From contig JAAEAF010002807.1 in assembly GCA_011037195.1 (NCBI GenBank), positions 37,950 to 101,949 of the forward strand: a stretch of DNA of 64,000 bases, given 5' to 3'. Of this stretch, positions 43,036 through 54,830 are shown in pieces (position 1 is the first letter of the stretch; each line of letters starts with the position of its first letter). A program made the position numbers and the translations under genes. Source of the stretch: Triatoma infestans (taxonomy: Eukaryota; Arthropoda; Insecta; Hemiptera; Reduviidae). The notes below the pieces were generated by a model, which saw nothing but the letters and a program-made list of their open reading frames with translations, searched no databases and was not told the origin of the DNA.

Positions 43036-43285
43036 GCGGAGGGAAAATGTCTTCGCACAAAGTGTGGGACTTGCACCCACTAAAAAACCCTCCTCCCTCA
43101 CAGGCAGTTGTCCATCCCGGAACTGTTTGTGGTACTACTTCGGGGTGGTGCCTCGTAATGCCACCGCGGGCTGCCTCCGGTCTAGACCCCGTCCTCGGGA
43201 GGTCGAGGTGCCTTTTCATTTCTACAACCTTCATCCGCAGGACCGTCCGGGCGAGCATGATCCTCCCGATTTCGGCACGTAATAG
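43036..43285. other. GC-rich island, probable mobile-element fragment of unknown type
   Basis: A sharp GC rise in otherwise AT-rich DNA. It contains TACTTCGGGGTGGTGCC, CCGCGGGCTGCCTCCGG and CAGGACCGTCCGGGCGAGC. Frames of 87 to 90 codons are open on both strands, which reflects few A/T stops rather than coding. No domain was recognised. The abrupt edges suggest an insertion, for example the GC-rich end of a retrotransposon. Confidence 0.4.
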
Positions 43286-43289
43286 AAAT

Positions 43290-43565
43290 AATAGCAAACC
43301 AATAAATTAACAATATATTTTTTGTTTTATATTTTAATATGAATAATTTAATATTAAGCTGTACATCAAACATGGGATATAAACAAATTTATTAAATTAA
43401 ACTCTATAAAAAATTGTACAACAAATAAAATGTAGGAAACAACATGCTTAGCCCAACTTCCTTTCATGCCTATTTCGCTGAGGTCCGTTGGAAATATTCT
43501 TTTGTAGAATAAAATTTCATGTGTGTCATTCATTTATTATATCATTTTTTTAAGGTGATTATAAT
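43290..43565. other. AT-rich spacer
   Basis: Nothing was recognised. Confidence 0.4.
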
Positions 43566-43569
43566 TTTT

Positions 43570-44155
43570 ACTTTCTGTTACTCCTAGTAAGAGGAATTAT
43601 TGTAATCGTGTCAAATTTTCGATATCGAGTTTTCACCGGAAATATCCATTTTGAGGTCCCCTGAGTCCAAAAAAGGGGTTTTTAGCAAATGGTGTGTGTG
43701 TAATATTCCGTTTGGGTATCATTATAGGATCTGACAGTACGTTATCTGTCAAAATTCCTCAACCGGAAGTACCACTTTACTGAATAGTTTGTTCACTTTT
43801 TTGCAATCTCCTCCAAATGGCTCCAATGATTTTCTTTAAACTTTATACATCAACTACAAATACGAGGTTCGACAATTTTTATTTGAAAAATCTTTCCGGG
43901 AAAATGCATTTGAGGGCACTTTTGCGGGAGGGGTGGGGATAGGTTGTCCTCTAAAGTGCTATTTCAGTTCATTATTCAATCTATCATCTGAACAATATTA
44001 AGTAGAATTAAATGTGTTGATAAAATTCGGAGTTTAAAGAAAACCAGTTGAACGGAAGTGCGTTTGCGCAGTTAGTTTTTCAGTTTTCTGCAATTATCTC
44101 CATAAATACAACGGCGGGTTTCTTTAATTTGGTATACTAACTATAAATACTTCAT
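43570..44155 (+). repeat. FA arm, ended by a two-armed-element fragment
   Basis: It runs from the hinge (TTACTCCTAGTAAGAGGAA) through CACCGGAAATATCC, GAGGTCCCCTGAGTCC, CAACCGGAAGTACCACTTTA (43762), CTCTAAAGTGCTATTTCAG and GAACGGAAGTGCGTTTGCG. It breaks at ACTATAAATACTT, where the next fragment begins. Confidence 0.8.
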
Positions 44156-44230
44156 CAGGATGTTTTGTCAAAACAATGTGATAACACAGACTTGCAAAGA
44201 GCAAATTCAGTTTATACACTATTGAAAGAG
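44156..44230 (+). mobile_element. Fragment of a two-armed element (spacer side of one arm)
   Basis: CATCAGGATGTTTTGTC, AATGTGATAACACAGACTTG and CAAAGAGCAAATTCAG match the inner part of the elements near 16.4 and 63.1 kb. The hammerhead-like box and the second arm are missing. Confidence 0.6.
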
Positions 44231-44234
44231 TATC

Positions 44235-44725
44235 TACTATAAAGACGGAAATCTGCACAAGAGCCAATCAAAATCAAGTTTCTTGCAAAAACATGAAAAA
44301 AGGATTCGAACCAATTATTAATGCAATTTGACAAATAAATTATAGAAATCAGAAGCGTTATATATTTTATCACGATTCATTTATCCCACCAGTATATGGG
44401 GCAAAATAAAAAATGCCGATGTATTTTGCATTTCCACTTTATTATCTTTTGCCTATTTTTTCAACAATGGAAATGAAAATTCTGAGTATTTTCTTTGTAG
44501 CTCACATTAAATATATAAAACAGTAAATATTCAGTTAGAAATAACTTGAGTTTTTCATAAAAGTTTTTTATTGCACAATTTGATAATTTATTAAACACTT
44601 ATGTAGAAAAAATTTATAAAAGAATTCTACACTTGATGTTTTATAGCAATAAATGGCGATAAATAAATCAAATTAAATTAAATGAATCATATTAAAATAA
44701 ATAATCAATTGAAATAAATATATAC
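44235..44725. other. AT-rich spacer
   Basis: Nothing was recognised. Confidence 0.45.
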
Positions 44726-44729
44726 CTAA

Positions 44730-44845
44730 AAGGATTATCAAGTTTGAACTTTCTGCGATTCTTCGTTTTCGAGCTATGCTGTTCAAATACATTCACACAC
44801 ACATATATGTGTATGTGGGTGTATTCTTGTGAGTGTTTCAAAAAA
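44730..44845 (-). repeat. FA fragment (GT-run block)
   Basis: TCAAGTTTGAACTTTCTGCG and GATTCTTCGTTTTCGAGC lead into a CA/TG segment. Homology is lost on both sides. Confidence 0.6.
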
Positions 44846-44849
44846 AACT

Positions 44850-45780
44850 TTGTAAAACAACTAAAAACTGAAATATATACTTAGAGAACGAACTGGTGTT
44901 AGAAATGTAAACTGAATGTGAATTCAATTTACAGGCAGCGCGGATTTGGATCCGCTGAGCCGGTTTTTACTTCCAAGCGTTTCTATAGGCTAGGTTCAGT
45001 GATTTGATGTATTTATTTATTACGGAACGATATAATTTAAACCAATTCCAGTATCGAGTCCCTTCGGTTGCAGAAATTCAACCAATGAGAATACCCAGAT
45101 TGGTATCGTGTTCAGAAATTCGTTGTAAATTCACAGCTGCTTAAAAAACTTATAAGTTTGTTTATTTAATCAGCTGGTATATATATTTGGATGACCTCCA
45201 TTTTTTTAATAATATATGATTAGTTGATGTTGATACTTCGTTAAATTATAAGGAGATATTTATAACTCCTCTGGCCATTGGCTTGTAAACATCTCTTTAT
45301 AATAAATTTATGTTTGCATGCTACAGAAATAAATTTTTGACAAAATTACCGTATATTGATTATTTTATTAAGGAATTATTGACAGCATATTCTACCAGGA
45401 ATTCACTCCCACCGTCCCACTATCCTATTTGCCAGGTCTTTATTATTATGGTTTGAGGTTAAAAGTTAAAGAATTCTGCCACTGGTTCTTTCAGCATGAT
45501 TCTTTCACAAATCTCTTTACCACTTAATGTTCGTGAAATATCCATGTAATCTTTAATTTTATTTTAAATAATAAAACTTTTCATTTTATTTTGCTGGAAC
45601 CACTTTAATAAAATGTAAAAATAATAATACGCATCAACTCGTTCCATGACCGGATTCATTCCAGGGGAACTTAATCCGCTCGAATATTCCCATCATTATA
45701 AATTACCTGAACTTACATTGTATACTAACGCCATCTGCCAGGAATAATTTCGGCAGTATAAAATTTAACCTAACTCATAC
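44850..45780. other. Unassigned, mostly AT-rich
   Basis: A small GC-richer patch is at 44930-44990. No element or gene was recognised. Confidence 0.4.
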
Positions 45781-45784
45781 ATTG

Positions 45785-46455
45785 ATTACCCAGAAAACCT
45801 CTAAGATAAACTTTTTTGGAAAAATTAGTCAGATTAAAATGGGAGATTTATGTCTGTGCAATTAGCATTCCAAGTTTAAGAAATCAAAGGAGTCGTTTTA
45901 AAAAATTACCAACAATTTATTTAGAAATCAATTTGAAATGTCGCACTTCCGGTCAACCGGTTTTCTTTAAACATAGGTTTCTAGCAATTTTTTTTTTAGT
46001 TCCTTTATATTTTATAAAAATAATAGAACCGTATATTGTACTGATAATGGCACTTAATAAGAGGTAAGCATTTTATTTTTGGATAAAGGTTTCAAATAAA
46101 AGTGTTAGGCCTGTGTTCAAATAAAAGTGTTATGCCTACGTATTATGCCTGTATGCGAAACTTAAAGAAAATCACTAAAGTTGTCAAACATCTCAAAAAA
46201 ACTGATAAAAATATATATTCAGTAAGCTGCATTTCCGGCTTACGAACTTTGCATAAAACCTTCGTTTGTGGTTGTTAAGTTTGAACTTTCTATATTTCGT
46301 TGTAAAGCTAAGCTGACGTCACACACACTATTTTCTAAAAAACCTCATTTTCAAACTCACTGCACCTCAAAACATGTATTTCCGGTGAAAACTAATTCCA
46401 AAAATTTAACACGAACGCAATACGATCACTTACAATTGTAAGACATAGTAAACAA
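45785..46455 (-). repeat. FA arm, most of it
   Basis: The head is ATTTCCGGTGAAAACTAATT (46378). ATTTCCGGCTTACGAACTTT follows (46229), then a tandem duplication of TTCAAATAAAAGTGTTAGG (46089-46140), GTCGCACTTCCGGTCAACCG (45941) and TTTATGTCTGTGCAATTAGC. Confidence 0.75.
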
Positions 46456-46459
46456 TAAA

Positions 46460-46835
46460 TTACATCATTTTTATACTAATACTAAAATTGACTGTGTAAT
46501 TGTAGTTCTATTCCGTGACTGGCGAAACCTCGACCTTCTTGGGAAATTAATGTAACCTGTACAACCGCAATCATGTTATATATACTATTATTTAACAGGT
46601 GCGCTCTCTAGGCACAGAACAGATGTGACTAATTATTATGTAGACGACAGGAAGACACAGACGTTTGTAAGTTCATTAAAGATATTTCGCGAATATATTT
46701 ATTATACACAGACTTATTTTAGCTAAAAATGTGGCTGAGATCATCTGATTTATAAAATTTTTACTCTTTCTTTTGCCGCTGCTATAAACAGAATGTACAA
46801 TATGCTTTGAATATCTGGTTTAGATCCGTAATGCT
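46460..46835. other. Unassigned sequence
   Basis: Nothing was recognised. Confidence 0.4.
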
Positions 46836-46837
46836 AG

Positions 46838-47425
46838 ATAACATCTGGGATTTTATCCAATCGTAGAAGTTATCGCTCCGATTATTAAAAAATGTTTATA
46901 GTCGGAGCGAAAAGTGACATACAAAACCGTTACACCAATTGAGCATGGAGAAGTAAATTATGACAGGCGGTAGAGGTGTTAATGGGGGGGGTTGAAGAGG
47001 AGTAAATGACACCTATAAAAGGAGATGTTTTCGGTTTAGAGCGCATAGTTTGAATGATCACCTACGGTAATAAGGTTATAGGAACTGTCTCTAGTACTAG
47101 AAATAGTGGCAGAAATGAAAAATATATAATAACCAGTAGAAACACCAATAAAAACATTTTTAATGTTCTACTTCTTCGTGAATAATCGATAGCGGATTTT
47201 TTATTTTATTTTTAATAAAGAGTTTCTGTTTTTTATCCATCGTCAAAGTGAGGTGCATTAAAATGTATGGAAAATCAATCAATGTGTTGTATGAGAGAGA
47301 TTATAAGTTAAAGTCAACTCTCTATACGAATTTAATGAACCATGCTTTCACGGTGAATAAGAACCTGAAATCGGTTAGACAAAAAAAAGTTTTTTGACGG
47401 CGGATAATATCCTAGATGTTGAGTC
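46838..47425. mobile_element. Candidate inverted element of the second Penelope-like family
   Basis: Its left end ATAACATCTGGGATTTTATC is the reverse complement of the family end near 34676-34695, and its right part (47308-47425) aligns with 34570-34695 in direct orientation. Together they make an inverted pair about 590 bp apart. Inside is a strong hairpin, CGCTCCGA/TCGGAGCG (46874-46909). The right arm has CACGGTGAATAAGAACCTGA, a decayed hammerhead-like box. Boundaries are uncertain. Confidence 0.4.
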
Positions 47426-47479
47426 TCGATATTTGTAGTTATCCTAACATAAACATAGTGGTAGGTAGTAAGGGTATAT

Positions 47480-47880
47480 GTTAATACTCAGCCAGTCTGA
47501 AATACCAGGTAGGAGTTCTGGATTGTGATTACAATGGGGATGTTGAAGGAGAGAAATGGTCTGGTTTGAATGAACAAACAAAATATGGCTAACACTCTAT
47601 AATATAAGAAGAGACACTCACTGCCTAGACTTTACACTTAAAATGATAGAGTATGGTAGAGAGGTAAAGGGTGATAAGTTGGGACTGGCGTGTGGCCTCA
47701 GTTGTATCTACTAGTGTTGTATATCTATCTCCCGTCGCTGTATTTATTTAGTTTCTCCCACTCTAGTCCGAGAGAGTGGTCCTGTCATGTTGTCTCTCTT
47801 TCTCTGCTACGGATCCTCTCTTTGGATCCTACTGCAGGATTATATGGTGATAATCCAGACACCTGAAATCTAAGTCACAG
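47480..47880 (-). mobile_element. Probable LTR fragment related to the solo LTRs
   Basis: On the minus strand it has two GGATCC sites near the start (as at 5238-5267), a TATA-like CTAAATAAATACAGCG, and AGTGTAAAGTCTAGGCAG (about 47621-47638), which matches AGTGTAAAGTCCTTGGCAG of 37427-37758. No duplication was found and the ends are not defined. Confidence 0.4.
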
Positions 47881-47884
47881 ACTG

Positions 47885-48055
47885 AAGCCCTAAAATACAC
47901 TTTATCCGGAAAATGTTTCAAATAAAAATGATAAGTTTATGTCTGTACAATTGGCACTTCAAGTCCAACAAAAAAAGACGAAACAATTTTCTAGAAATCA
48001 AAGAAAAATTAAACCCAGTAATGTATTCTGCAAAATGGCACTTCCGGTGAATCCC
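47885..48055 (-). repeat. FA fragment, left half of a palindromic pair
   Basis: It has GTTTCAAATAAAAATGATAA, TCTGTACAATTGGCACTTC and GGCACTTCCGGTGAATCCC, then meets the plus-strand head at 48062. Confidence 0.7.
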
Positions 48056-48061
48056 AGTTTA

Positions 48062-48895
48062 CTTCCTCTTAAGCAGCAAACCGATCGTGTCAAAGATTTG
48101 AAATTGAATTTTCACGGAATTGCATATGTGTGAACAAAAATATCTTATAAATGAAAAATTGCTCAAACTTGTTATTCCGTTTGGTTCTACCACCCCGCAT
48201 ATGATACGAAGGTTTCGGACAAAGATCATCATCCGAAAATTTGGAAGTTTATTGAATTTTTTTTTTCAGTTTTCGCGATTTTTTTCGATAACGGCTCCCA
48301 TGATTTTCTTCAAACTTCATAGTACACTATCTACACACAGCTTTCACTTTTATTTCAAACATTTTTCCGGGAAAATAGATTTTTCGGGGAGTTCTGAGGG
48401 AATGGCAGCGCTAAACTTTCTCTAAAGTGTCATTTGAATACAATGTATGATTCTGCTATCTCTATAATATTAATATTCGTTAAAAGCATTGCTAGAATAC
48501 GGAATTTGAAACTGGAAGTACCACTTTACAGAACAGGGTGAGTGTTTTTGGAAATTTTTCGAAAAAGACTACAACGATTTCGAATGCTAACTGAACACAG
48601 ATATCAACCTTTCACTTTTATTTGTTAGATTTTTTCCGAAAAAAAAAGAAAAGAAAGTTTTAATGGTTTCTGGGATGGGCTGTCAGTTAGGTTTCAATTC
48701 AAATTGCCACTTCTAGGTTTTGTTGTCAGAAGTGGCTCACAATCTCTACTCAGGTAGACACATATAACCTCCCACCATTTCTTTTTTTATGGCTATATCA
48801 ACTAAACGTTTGTAAGTATCGTAATTTTACAGAAAATTTATTTAATTAAATGGTATTATTTGTAGTAAGAAAACGTCGTGTGAGTTTTTCATTTC
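48062..48895 (+). repeat. FA arm, full length
   Basis: Head CCGATCGTGTCAAAGATTTG, half-unit 1 in decayed form, CGGGAAAATAGATTTTTCGG, CTCTAAAGTGTCATTTGAAT, half-unit 2 (AACTGGAAGTACCACTTTAC, 48508), distal GTCAGTTAGGTTTCAATTC and tail AAACGTCGTGTGAGTTTTTC (48863). A 101-codon frame (48120-48425) lies inside and has no motif. Confidence 0.8.
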
Positions 48896-49135
48896 AGATT
48901 TTTCATCAAATCTGCAATTCTAGCCAATGCTTTTAATGTTAGGTATCTTACTATTACCTAGGTGCAACAACCTTGCAACGTAGTGAACCACTTTACGAGA
49001 AACGTTTAACGCGTTGCTACTTCTCTAGAACTCAATTTTTCTGAATATTTAAATTTTTTTATGAATTTAAAGAAAATAGTTTCAGCCATTTTTGGGAAAA
49101 TCACCAAAAACTGAAAAAAAAAATTATTCATTTTT
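48896..49135 (-). repeat. FA fragment, tail to tail with the previous arm
   Basis: ATCAAATCTGCAATTCTAGC, GAACCACTTTACGAG and ATTTAAAGAAAATAGTTTC follow the inverted order of the middle blocks. Confidence 0.6.
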
Positions 49136-49139
49136 TAGA

Positions 49140-50180
49140 AAGAAAAGGAAATATGTAAAAGAAATATTTTCCTTTAAATCTGGGGATAAAATGAAAACTG
49201 GAAAAGTTAGTATTAATATTAAATAAAGTGGAAAATTGTATCATAAAACTTTTTAATGTTCTGGCCGGAGAATAATTAATTATTATAATATTCTTCCTCT
49301 TAGTTTTAAGTTTTATAAATGGTATAACAGCATAATGAAGGTGGTGGGATATCGATATTGTTATTACCGTGTGAGGGTTGCGGAGTGTGGGGGGTTAACA
49401 TTGTTTTTCTTCTAAAAGTTTTCGCTTCTCTTATTTTCCTTTCTCTTACCTACAAGCTTTCTTATTGTTCGCTGAACTCTAGAGGGAAACAGAAGGACGT
49501 AATTAAGACAAATTAACTTTCACAATATGTACCAGCAAGATGATATCTCTATAAAAATAAAGAAATTACTCTTTACTTTTCTATTTCAGTAGTTTATATA
49601 TTTTTAACCGGATGCTGTTTCTATGCTATGGTGTAACTTAACGTTACTCAGTTAAATAAAAGAATCACCTGACTATTTATGAAGAAATCTTTTATGTAGA
49701 ACAATACATAAAACTTTTTAATTTTACCGCCCATTTAAATCTTGTTATGAAACTGTGAATTTCTCCAGGGTGCTGGAAATAATTAGGCAAATTATTATTT
49801 TTTGAGAAAAGTTTATTTACAAATTTTTCATATTAAGTTTTGAGTGTATTTTATTTCTTACGTAAGTGAAAGTATTTCGAAATATGAATTTTGAATTCAG
49901 TTACTACTGTTTTCAGTTTTCCTGAATACGAAAAATACTGATATAAAAAAAAAATCCGGTCTGAAAAATTTGTACAACTTTCTGTTATTCCAAACGATAC
50001 ATATTTTCTTTAAAATTACAAAGTTTACAATGTTTAATTGGGCTGGCCATAGCCACAAGGTGCTAGGGGGTTATACATATATATATTTGAGCGGGCTTGT
50101 ATCGAAACACCCACACACGTCTTTCCCTTACTACATTTTACGTATTATTGTAATTAACGACCATTCTTTAAACTTGAATT
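49140..50180. other. AT-rich spacer
   Basis: A weak FA tail piece (TCCGGTCTGAAAAATTTG, about 49954) is the only repeat seen. Confidence 0.45.
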
Positions 50181-50192
50181 TTTATTAAAGTT

Positions 50193-50729
50193 AAGTTAAT
50201 ATTATTATTATTATTATTTGTCGGTGGGGAAGGACCAAACCCTACGCTATCCAAAGCCCCAATGGGCCCATATAGCCACCCCAAGAAAAACACAACAAAC
50301 CGGGATTAGAACAAGTATCAGACCCGGATCTAATCCATCTAAAATTCAACGCAGTCCGAACAAATCGGACAATAACCATAAAGGGAAATAGCTTAAGCTC
50401 TCCCACAGATATCTTGTTCCGCCCAAAGGTCCTGAACCTAATTTCCTCAGAACCAAAGCAATCTGTCATGAGATGATGGCTGGGTGTTTCTTTCTCTGTC
50501 TCTATTAGACTCTACAAAATGGATCCGGCATGAGTCCCATTACGTAGAGATGTCTTCTTAAACCAATGTCCAGGAAGGGATCCAACCAGATGTCTGAGAG
50601 AGTCAGGAGGACATCCAACCAGATGTCCGGACCCCCGATGAGCATCTTGAACTGCCGACTACCAACTGTGCTTATTACCCATAACGATGAATGCTGTGAA
50701 GCTGATACACATGTGCCAGAAGATATGCC
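50193..50729 (-). mobile_element. 5'-truncated non-LTR insertion (family L1x) with (AAT)n tail and 9-bp duplication
   Basis: It matches 55840-56400: the minus strand has the GSLPGHWFKKTSLRNGTHAG-type frame in decayed form, ATGCCGGATCCATTTTGTAG and TGACAGATTGCTTTGG. The 3' UTR runs to GGGTTTGGTCCTTCCCCACC, then an AAT repeat. ATTAAAGTT flanks both sides (50184-50192, 50730-50738). A TAA/AAT microsatellite tail is typical of I-type elements. Confidence 0.75.
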
Positions 50730-50756
50730 ATTAAAGTTTTGTAGTTTTAAATAAAT

Positions 50757-51295
50757 TTTGGGGGGAAGCGTGATCCTCCTACGTTCCCCTAGAACCTTTC
50801 GAAAACCAATTTCATCGGGAACAAAAATTTCAAATCAAAATGATGTTCTGTATGTATGTAAAGTTAAAAAAAAAAAAACTGTCCAGTAGAGTTTTCACTT
50901 CCGGTGAATAGATTTCATCAACTTCGGAATACTGGCATAAAATTTATCGTAATTAATACGAGTATGTAGATGACAGAAACTTATAAATGACATTTACGAG
51001 GAATGTGCAACATCACGCCTCCAACCCCTCTTTAATGAATTTTCCGAAGAAAAAAATTTCGTATAAACTTCATAGACCTGTATACCTATACGTACGTGTG
51101 TACCAGTACTTGTGAGTGTGAAAACCAAACTGAAAAATCCATTCAGCAAAGTGGTATTTCCGGTTGATCAAAAAGCTGCATCAAATTGTATATCAAGTTT
51201 GAAGTTTCTAAGATTTACCTTTTTTTTTTTTTAATTATACTGACAGCAAACAAAATTTGACACGATCGCAATTACTTCCACTTACCAGCCGTAAA
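50757..51295 (-). repeat. FA arm, partial
   Basis: Head TTTGACACGATCGCAATTAC (51256), GTGGTATTTCCGGTTGATC (51151), a CATTTACGAGGAATGTGC variant of the middle block, and CACTTCCGGTGAATAGATTT (50897). The GT run and CTCAGGGGACC block are deleted. Confidence 0.75.
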
Positions 51296-51299
51296 TTGT

Positions 51300-52140
51300 A
51301 CAATTACATGAAAATGTTGTTAATTATTTTAAATCTCCATTGCAATTTTCATGGAACAAGTTTAAGAAATATTACAATAACCAAAAGAATTTGTTAATGA
51401 TTCTATATTATTTGTAGAGTTGACAGACTTTCTGAGAACATACAGATTTAACAATTATTGCAACAGTTTTCATAATCACCTAGAATATGTCAACTATATT
51501 GTTATCATCATAGTTCCTCCATTCGTCATCTACTACGCCACAAAACAGGAATAAATGATATATGTGTAAGTGGTGGGGTAGACTTGCTCTTTAAATGAGA
51601 GCATTGCTATTATCAATGTTACTCATTATTTCATTTCGCATAAAGTAGACTAACTACACTGACAATTGCATAAAATTATGAAGTAAATGATTATTTACTT
51701 TCTCTTATTTACTTCCTGTTTCACTTATATGAGAAAGTAATTAATCAAAGTATTTGATTAATAAAAACAGATTTTAATTTTTTATATTTAATAAATAAAT
51801 AAATAAAAAGAAACCACGTTAATGGGTAATAACAACGATAGTAGTTTTATTATTGGTATTTCTATTTGTAGTAAAAACGTAGCCCCCACGGCTATTTCTG
51901 GACGTTTAGACGTTCCATGGTGACTTAGTAATTTTTAGTTGTTTGCTTAGTAGTAGTATACTTCCTGGACGCGGCATTGGGTAATTTTTAGATAATATTT
52001 TACCGTGAACTAGTTCTTAAAATAACGTAATCTTTGTTAACTAACAGTAAAATATCATAGTAGGTTTTTTTTTTATACTGATATTCTATTGTAATTATGA
52101 TAAATATAAATGTAAAATCTATTTAAAATTTCAGGGAAAA
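51300..52140. other. AT-rich spacer
   Basis: An inverted TTACTTTCTCTTAT/ATGAGAAAGTAA pair near 51697-51741 resembles an FA hinge without arms. The rest is unassigned. Confidence 0.4.
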
Positions 52141-52149
52141 ATCTCTCAA

Positions 52150-53138
52150 AAGAATTGTTCTGCAACATAAAATAGACAGATGACTGTGGAGCGGCAGACC
52201 CTGTATACAGTTCGGTAGAGCTGGTGTTTCCCAGGGCAGCATCCCCGGACCTCTCCTCTACACCTTATACAAAGCGGATATTCCACAGCATCCACATACT
52301 ATCATATCAACCTTTGCGAACGATACCGCAATTCTGTCCCCTCATCTCGATTCTGTTATTGCTATTAGAGCTCTCCCAACTCACACGACCAGGTTACCAG
52401 ACATGGTTAATTAAATGCCGAATCAAAACTAATCAAATCAAATCAAAATACATAGTATTTACGCTTCGCAGAAAAACCTATCGTCTGTATTCATTAATCA
52501 AATCCAAATGTACGTTACCTTGGCCTAGACCTGGACAGACGATTAACATAGAATCCTCATATCTCCCTGAAAAGACAAGAAGTTAACCGACTCCGCGCAA
52601 GGCTCATCGACAGATGTTCAAAACTAAACTTAGACAGCAAAAGACTTTTATATACTGTTACTAAGACCAATTTGGTCATACGGTATGGGGAAGTATGGGG
52701 ATCAACTAAACGTTCCAATTCTCAACGCATCCAATCCTTGTAGTCAAACATTCTACCGAAAATCCTTAATGCTTCATTTTTCGTATCAAACCTCACTATC
52801 CATAATTAGTAATATTTATTTTGTCCGTGATCTGGCGAAATCTCGTTTTCTCAAATTCCATTCCTCTACAGCAGATAATTTTCAATCCTCCAATAAAACA
52901 GCTTTCCTGACCTACAATACCAGCTAGTCCCCTAAAGAGATTGAAGAGGAGATGGCCTCGTGATCTATTATTGTCATGACACAATGAAATAATGTGTGAA
53001 GTAATGTATCATATTTCATGATACTGGAGTGTCACCACTGGATCCTTCTCCAATCTAATATCTCATGCTTGTATTAGCTATGATTATATTTACTTGTAAC
53101 TTGTTACAGTTGTAAATTTCAATAAAATAAACATAAAA
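52150..53138 (+). mobile_element. Jockey-type retrotransposon, 5'-truncated, inactive RT
   Basis: The first frame (about 52175-52410) reads FGRAGVSQGSIPGPLLYTLY, then KADIPQHPHTIISTFANDTA and ILSPH. AGVxQGSxxGPLLY is the RT fingers/palm motif, and FANDTAIL stands where active elements have YADD, so a catalytic aspartate is lost. Later frames give NQIKSKYIVFTLRRKTY, LNRLRARLIDRCSKLNLDSK and LVIRYGEVWGSTKRSN, the thumb and tail region of Jockey-clade ORF2. The 3' end carries an AATAAAATAAA signal and poly(A). Many stops; not expressible. Confidence 0.85.
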
Positions 53139-53139
53139 A

Positions 53140-53445
53140 AAATTACAAATACTAAAAGATAAATACGAGTGGTCATCTAGCTAGTTGTTGATTACAAATC
53201 TTTTTAAAAGAATAACAATCCAAGAGCAAACAAATGTAAAATTTAAATCGAGTAAAGTAATGGCATTATTTTGAAACTTCATTTGGTTTAATAATTTCCG
53301 GAAGAAAGGTATTTTTAAAAAAACCAAGGAAGCGAAGTGAAGATTTTCTGATGGTTTCTAGGTCCATTAAGAGTTGTGAAGTTTTAGAGGAAACTAAAAA
53401 TCTGGAATTTATGTTATTTAACACCTTCATGATGGGGTTATAACG
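53140..53445. other. AT-rich spacer
   Basis: Nothing was recognised. Confidence 0.4.
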
Positions 53446-53448
53446 ATC

Positions 53449-53585
53449 TTTTTTTTTTTTTTTTTTTTTTAATGGGGGGGGCCAACGCACTCCGACCTTG
53501 ATCAGGTCTATTGTGCTATGCCCCCTGGGTGCCACAGGCGTGCCCATAGCACCCGGGGAACATCCGTTCTACAGTACCTCCATCA
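53449..53585 (-). mobile_element. 3' UTR and poly(A) of a non-LTR retrotransposon
   Basis: On the minus strand, GGTGCTATGGGCACGCC and GGCATAGCACAATAGACC, then CAAGGTCGGAGTGCGTTGG, lead into G/C and a long A tail (the T run at 53449-53471 on the plus strand). AGCACAATAGACC is the 3' motif shared with 25544-25922 and 29420-29600. It is too short to show any protein. Confidence 0.6.
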
Positions 53586-53599
53586 GATTATTCTTACTC

Positions 53600-54395
53600 G
53601 TAGAGGAAGTCTTACGAACGTGGCAGATTTTCGACATTGTTTTCGTCGGAATACAAAAAAAATGTTTTTACAGAATTGTGTGTGTGTTTGTCAACAAAAT
53701 ATCTTAAAAACGAAAATGTCACAGGAAGCTAAAACTTGGAATTCCGTTTAGGTTACTACCACCGCATCACATACGAAGATTTCGGAGCAAAACCGAAAGT
53801 GGGGACTTTACTGAAAGTTTTCTTTTTCTATTTGTCGCGATTTTCTCTAAAACGGCTTAAACAATTTTCTTTAAGCTTCGAATAATATCTGCCTACATAA
53901 ATGTCTATCACTTTTGTTTGAAGCATTACTCCAGCAAAATTGATTTCTTGAGGGAACAGTAATGTTAATCTTCCCTGTTAAAGTACCACTTCAGTACAAT
54001 GTAGGGTTCTTACATTAACTTACATAAACTCTCTAACTTTACAGACTAGGTTTTTGAAAATTTTCTCGTAAACTGCTCCATCAATTTTCTTTAAACTTGT
54101 AATGCCAACTGCAAAGTTATACCGGCTGACACTTTTTATTTGAAACGTTTTTCCGGAAATGGAAAGAAGATTTTTGTAGGACTTCTGGCAAATCTGGATT
54201 GAAATCTAGATTTCAAGTATTATGGGGGTTTATTCTAGGCGCTTTCTTCTAGACTACAATATAATTCCAATACCATCTGCTGGCGTGTGAGAAGCAACAC
54301 ACAGTTCTACCACTTGAAGAAAATTTGGTTAGTTTATTGATTGTATTAACTGCGGTAAGAGAGAATCGCGTGAGTGTTTCACATCAGATTTATTT
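53600..54395 (+). repeat. FA arm, full length
   Basis: Head TAGAGGAAGTCTTACGAACG, GGAAGCTAAAACTTGGAATT, TTAAAGTACCACTTCAGTAC (53978), a short second half-unit, CATCTGCTGGCGTG distal region and tail GAATCGCGTGAGTGTTTCAC (54364). Confidence 0.8.
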
Positions 54396-54399
54396 TTTT

Positions 54400-54830
54400 C
54401 ACAGTTGTAGTTCCCGCTCAACTTGTAACATTCTGTGAGTGAAAATTATATAGGTGTCTATAACCTTAATACCTTCTTTCATGGTTAATAACGTCCAGTG
54501 AATACACCGGAAATAGCAAAGATACCTCATGGCATATAAAAACACAAAGGAAACAGGTGGTCATGAAAGGAATTGGTCATCTGAATTGTTAGTTTTTATA
54601 TACATGTGTAGTAGTTGTTCAAATCATTTTTCTTTTTAGATAAATTAGCATATCAGTGATGACCTTCAACTACAGTAAAACCACACCTGAGATATTACCT
54701 GAGTAATACTGGACAATTCATTTATTTTCAGCAAATTCTAGGCAAGATAATTTATTGATTCTGATATTAAATTTTTTTATTTTTGCAAAAACCTTTCGTC
54801 AGTAATGTTATTACTTCCTCTTACTGCTAG
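54400..54830. other. AT-rich spacer
   Basis: Nothing was recognised. Confidence 0.4.
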
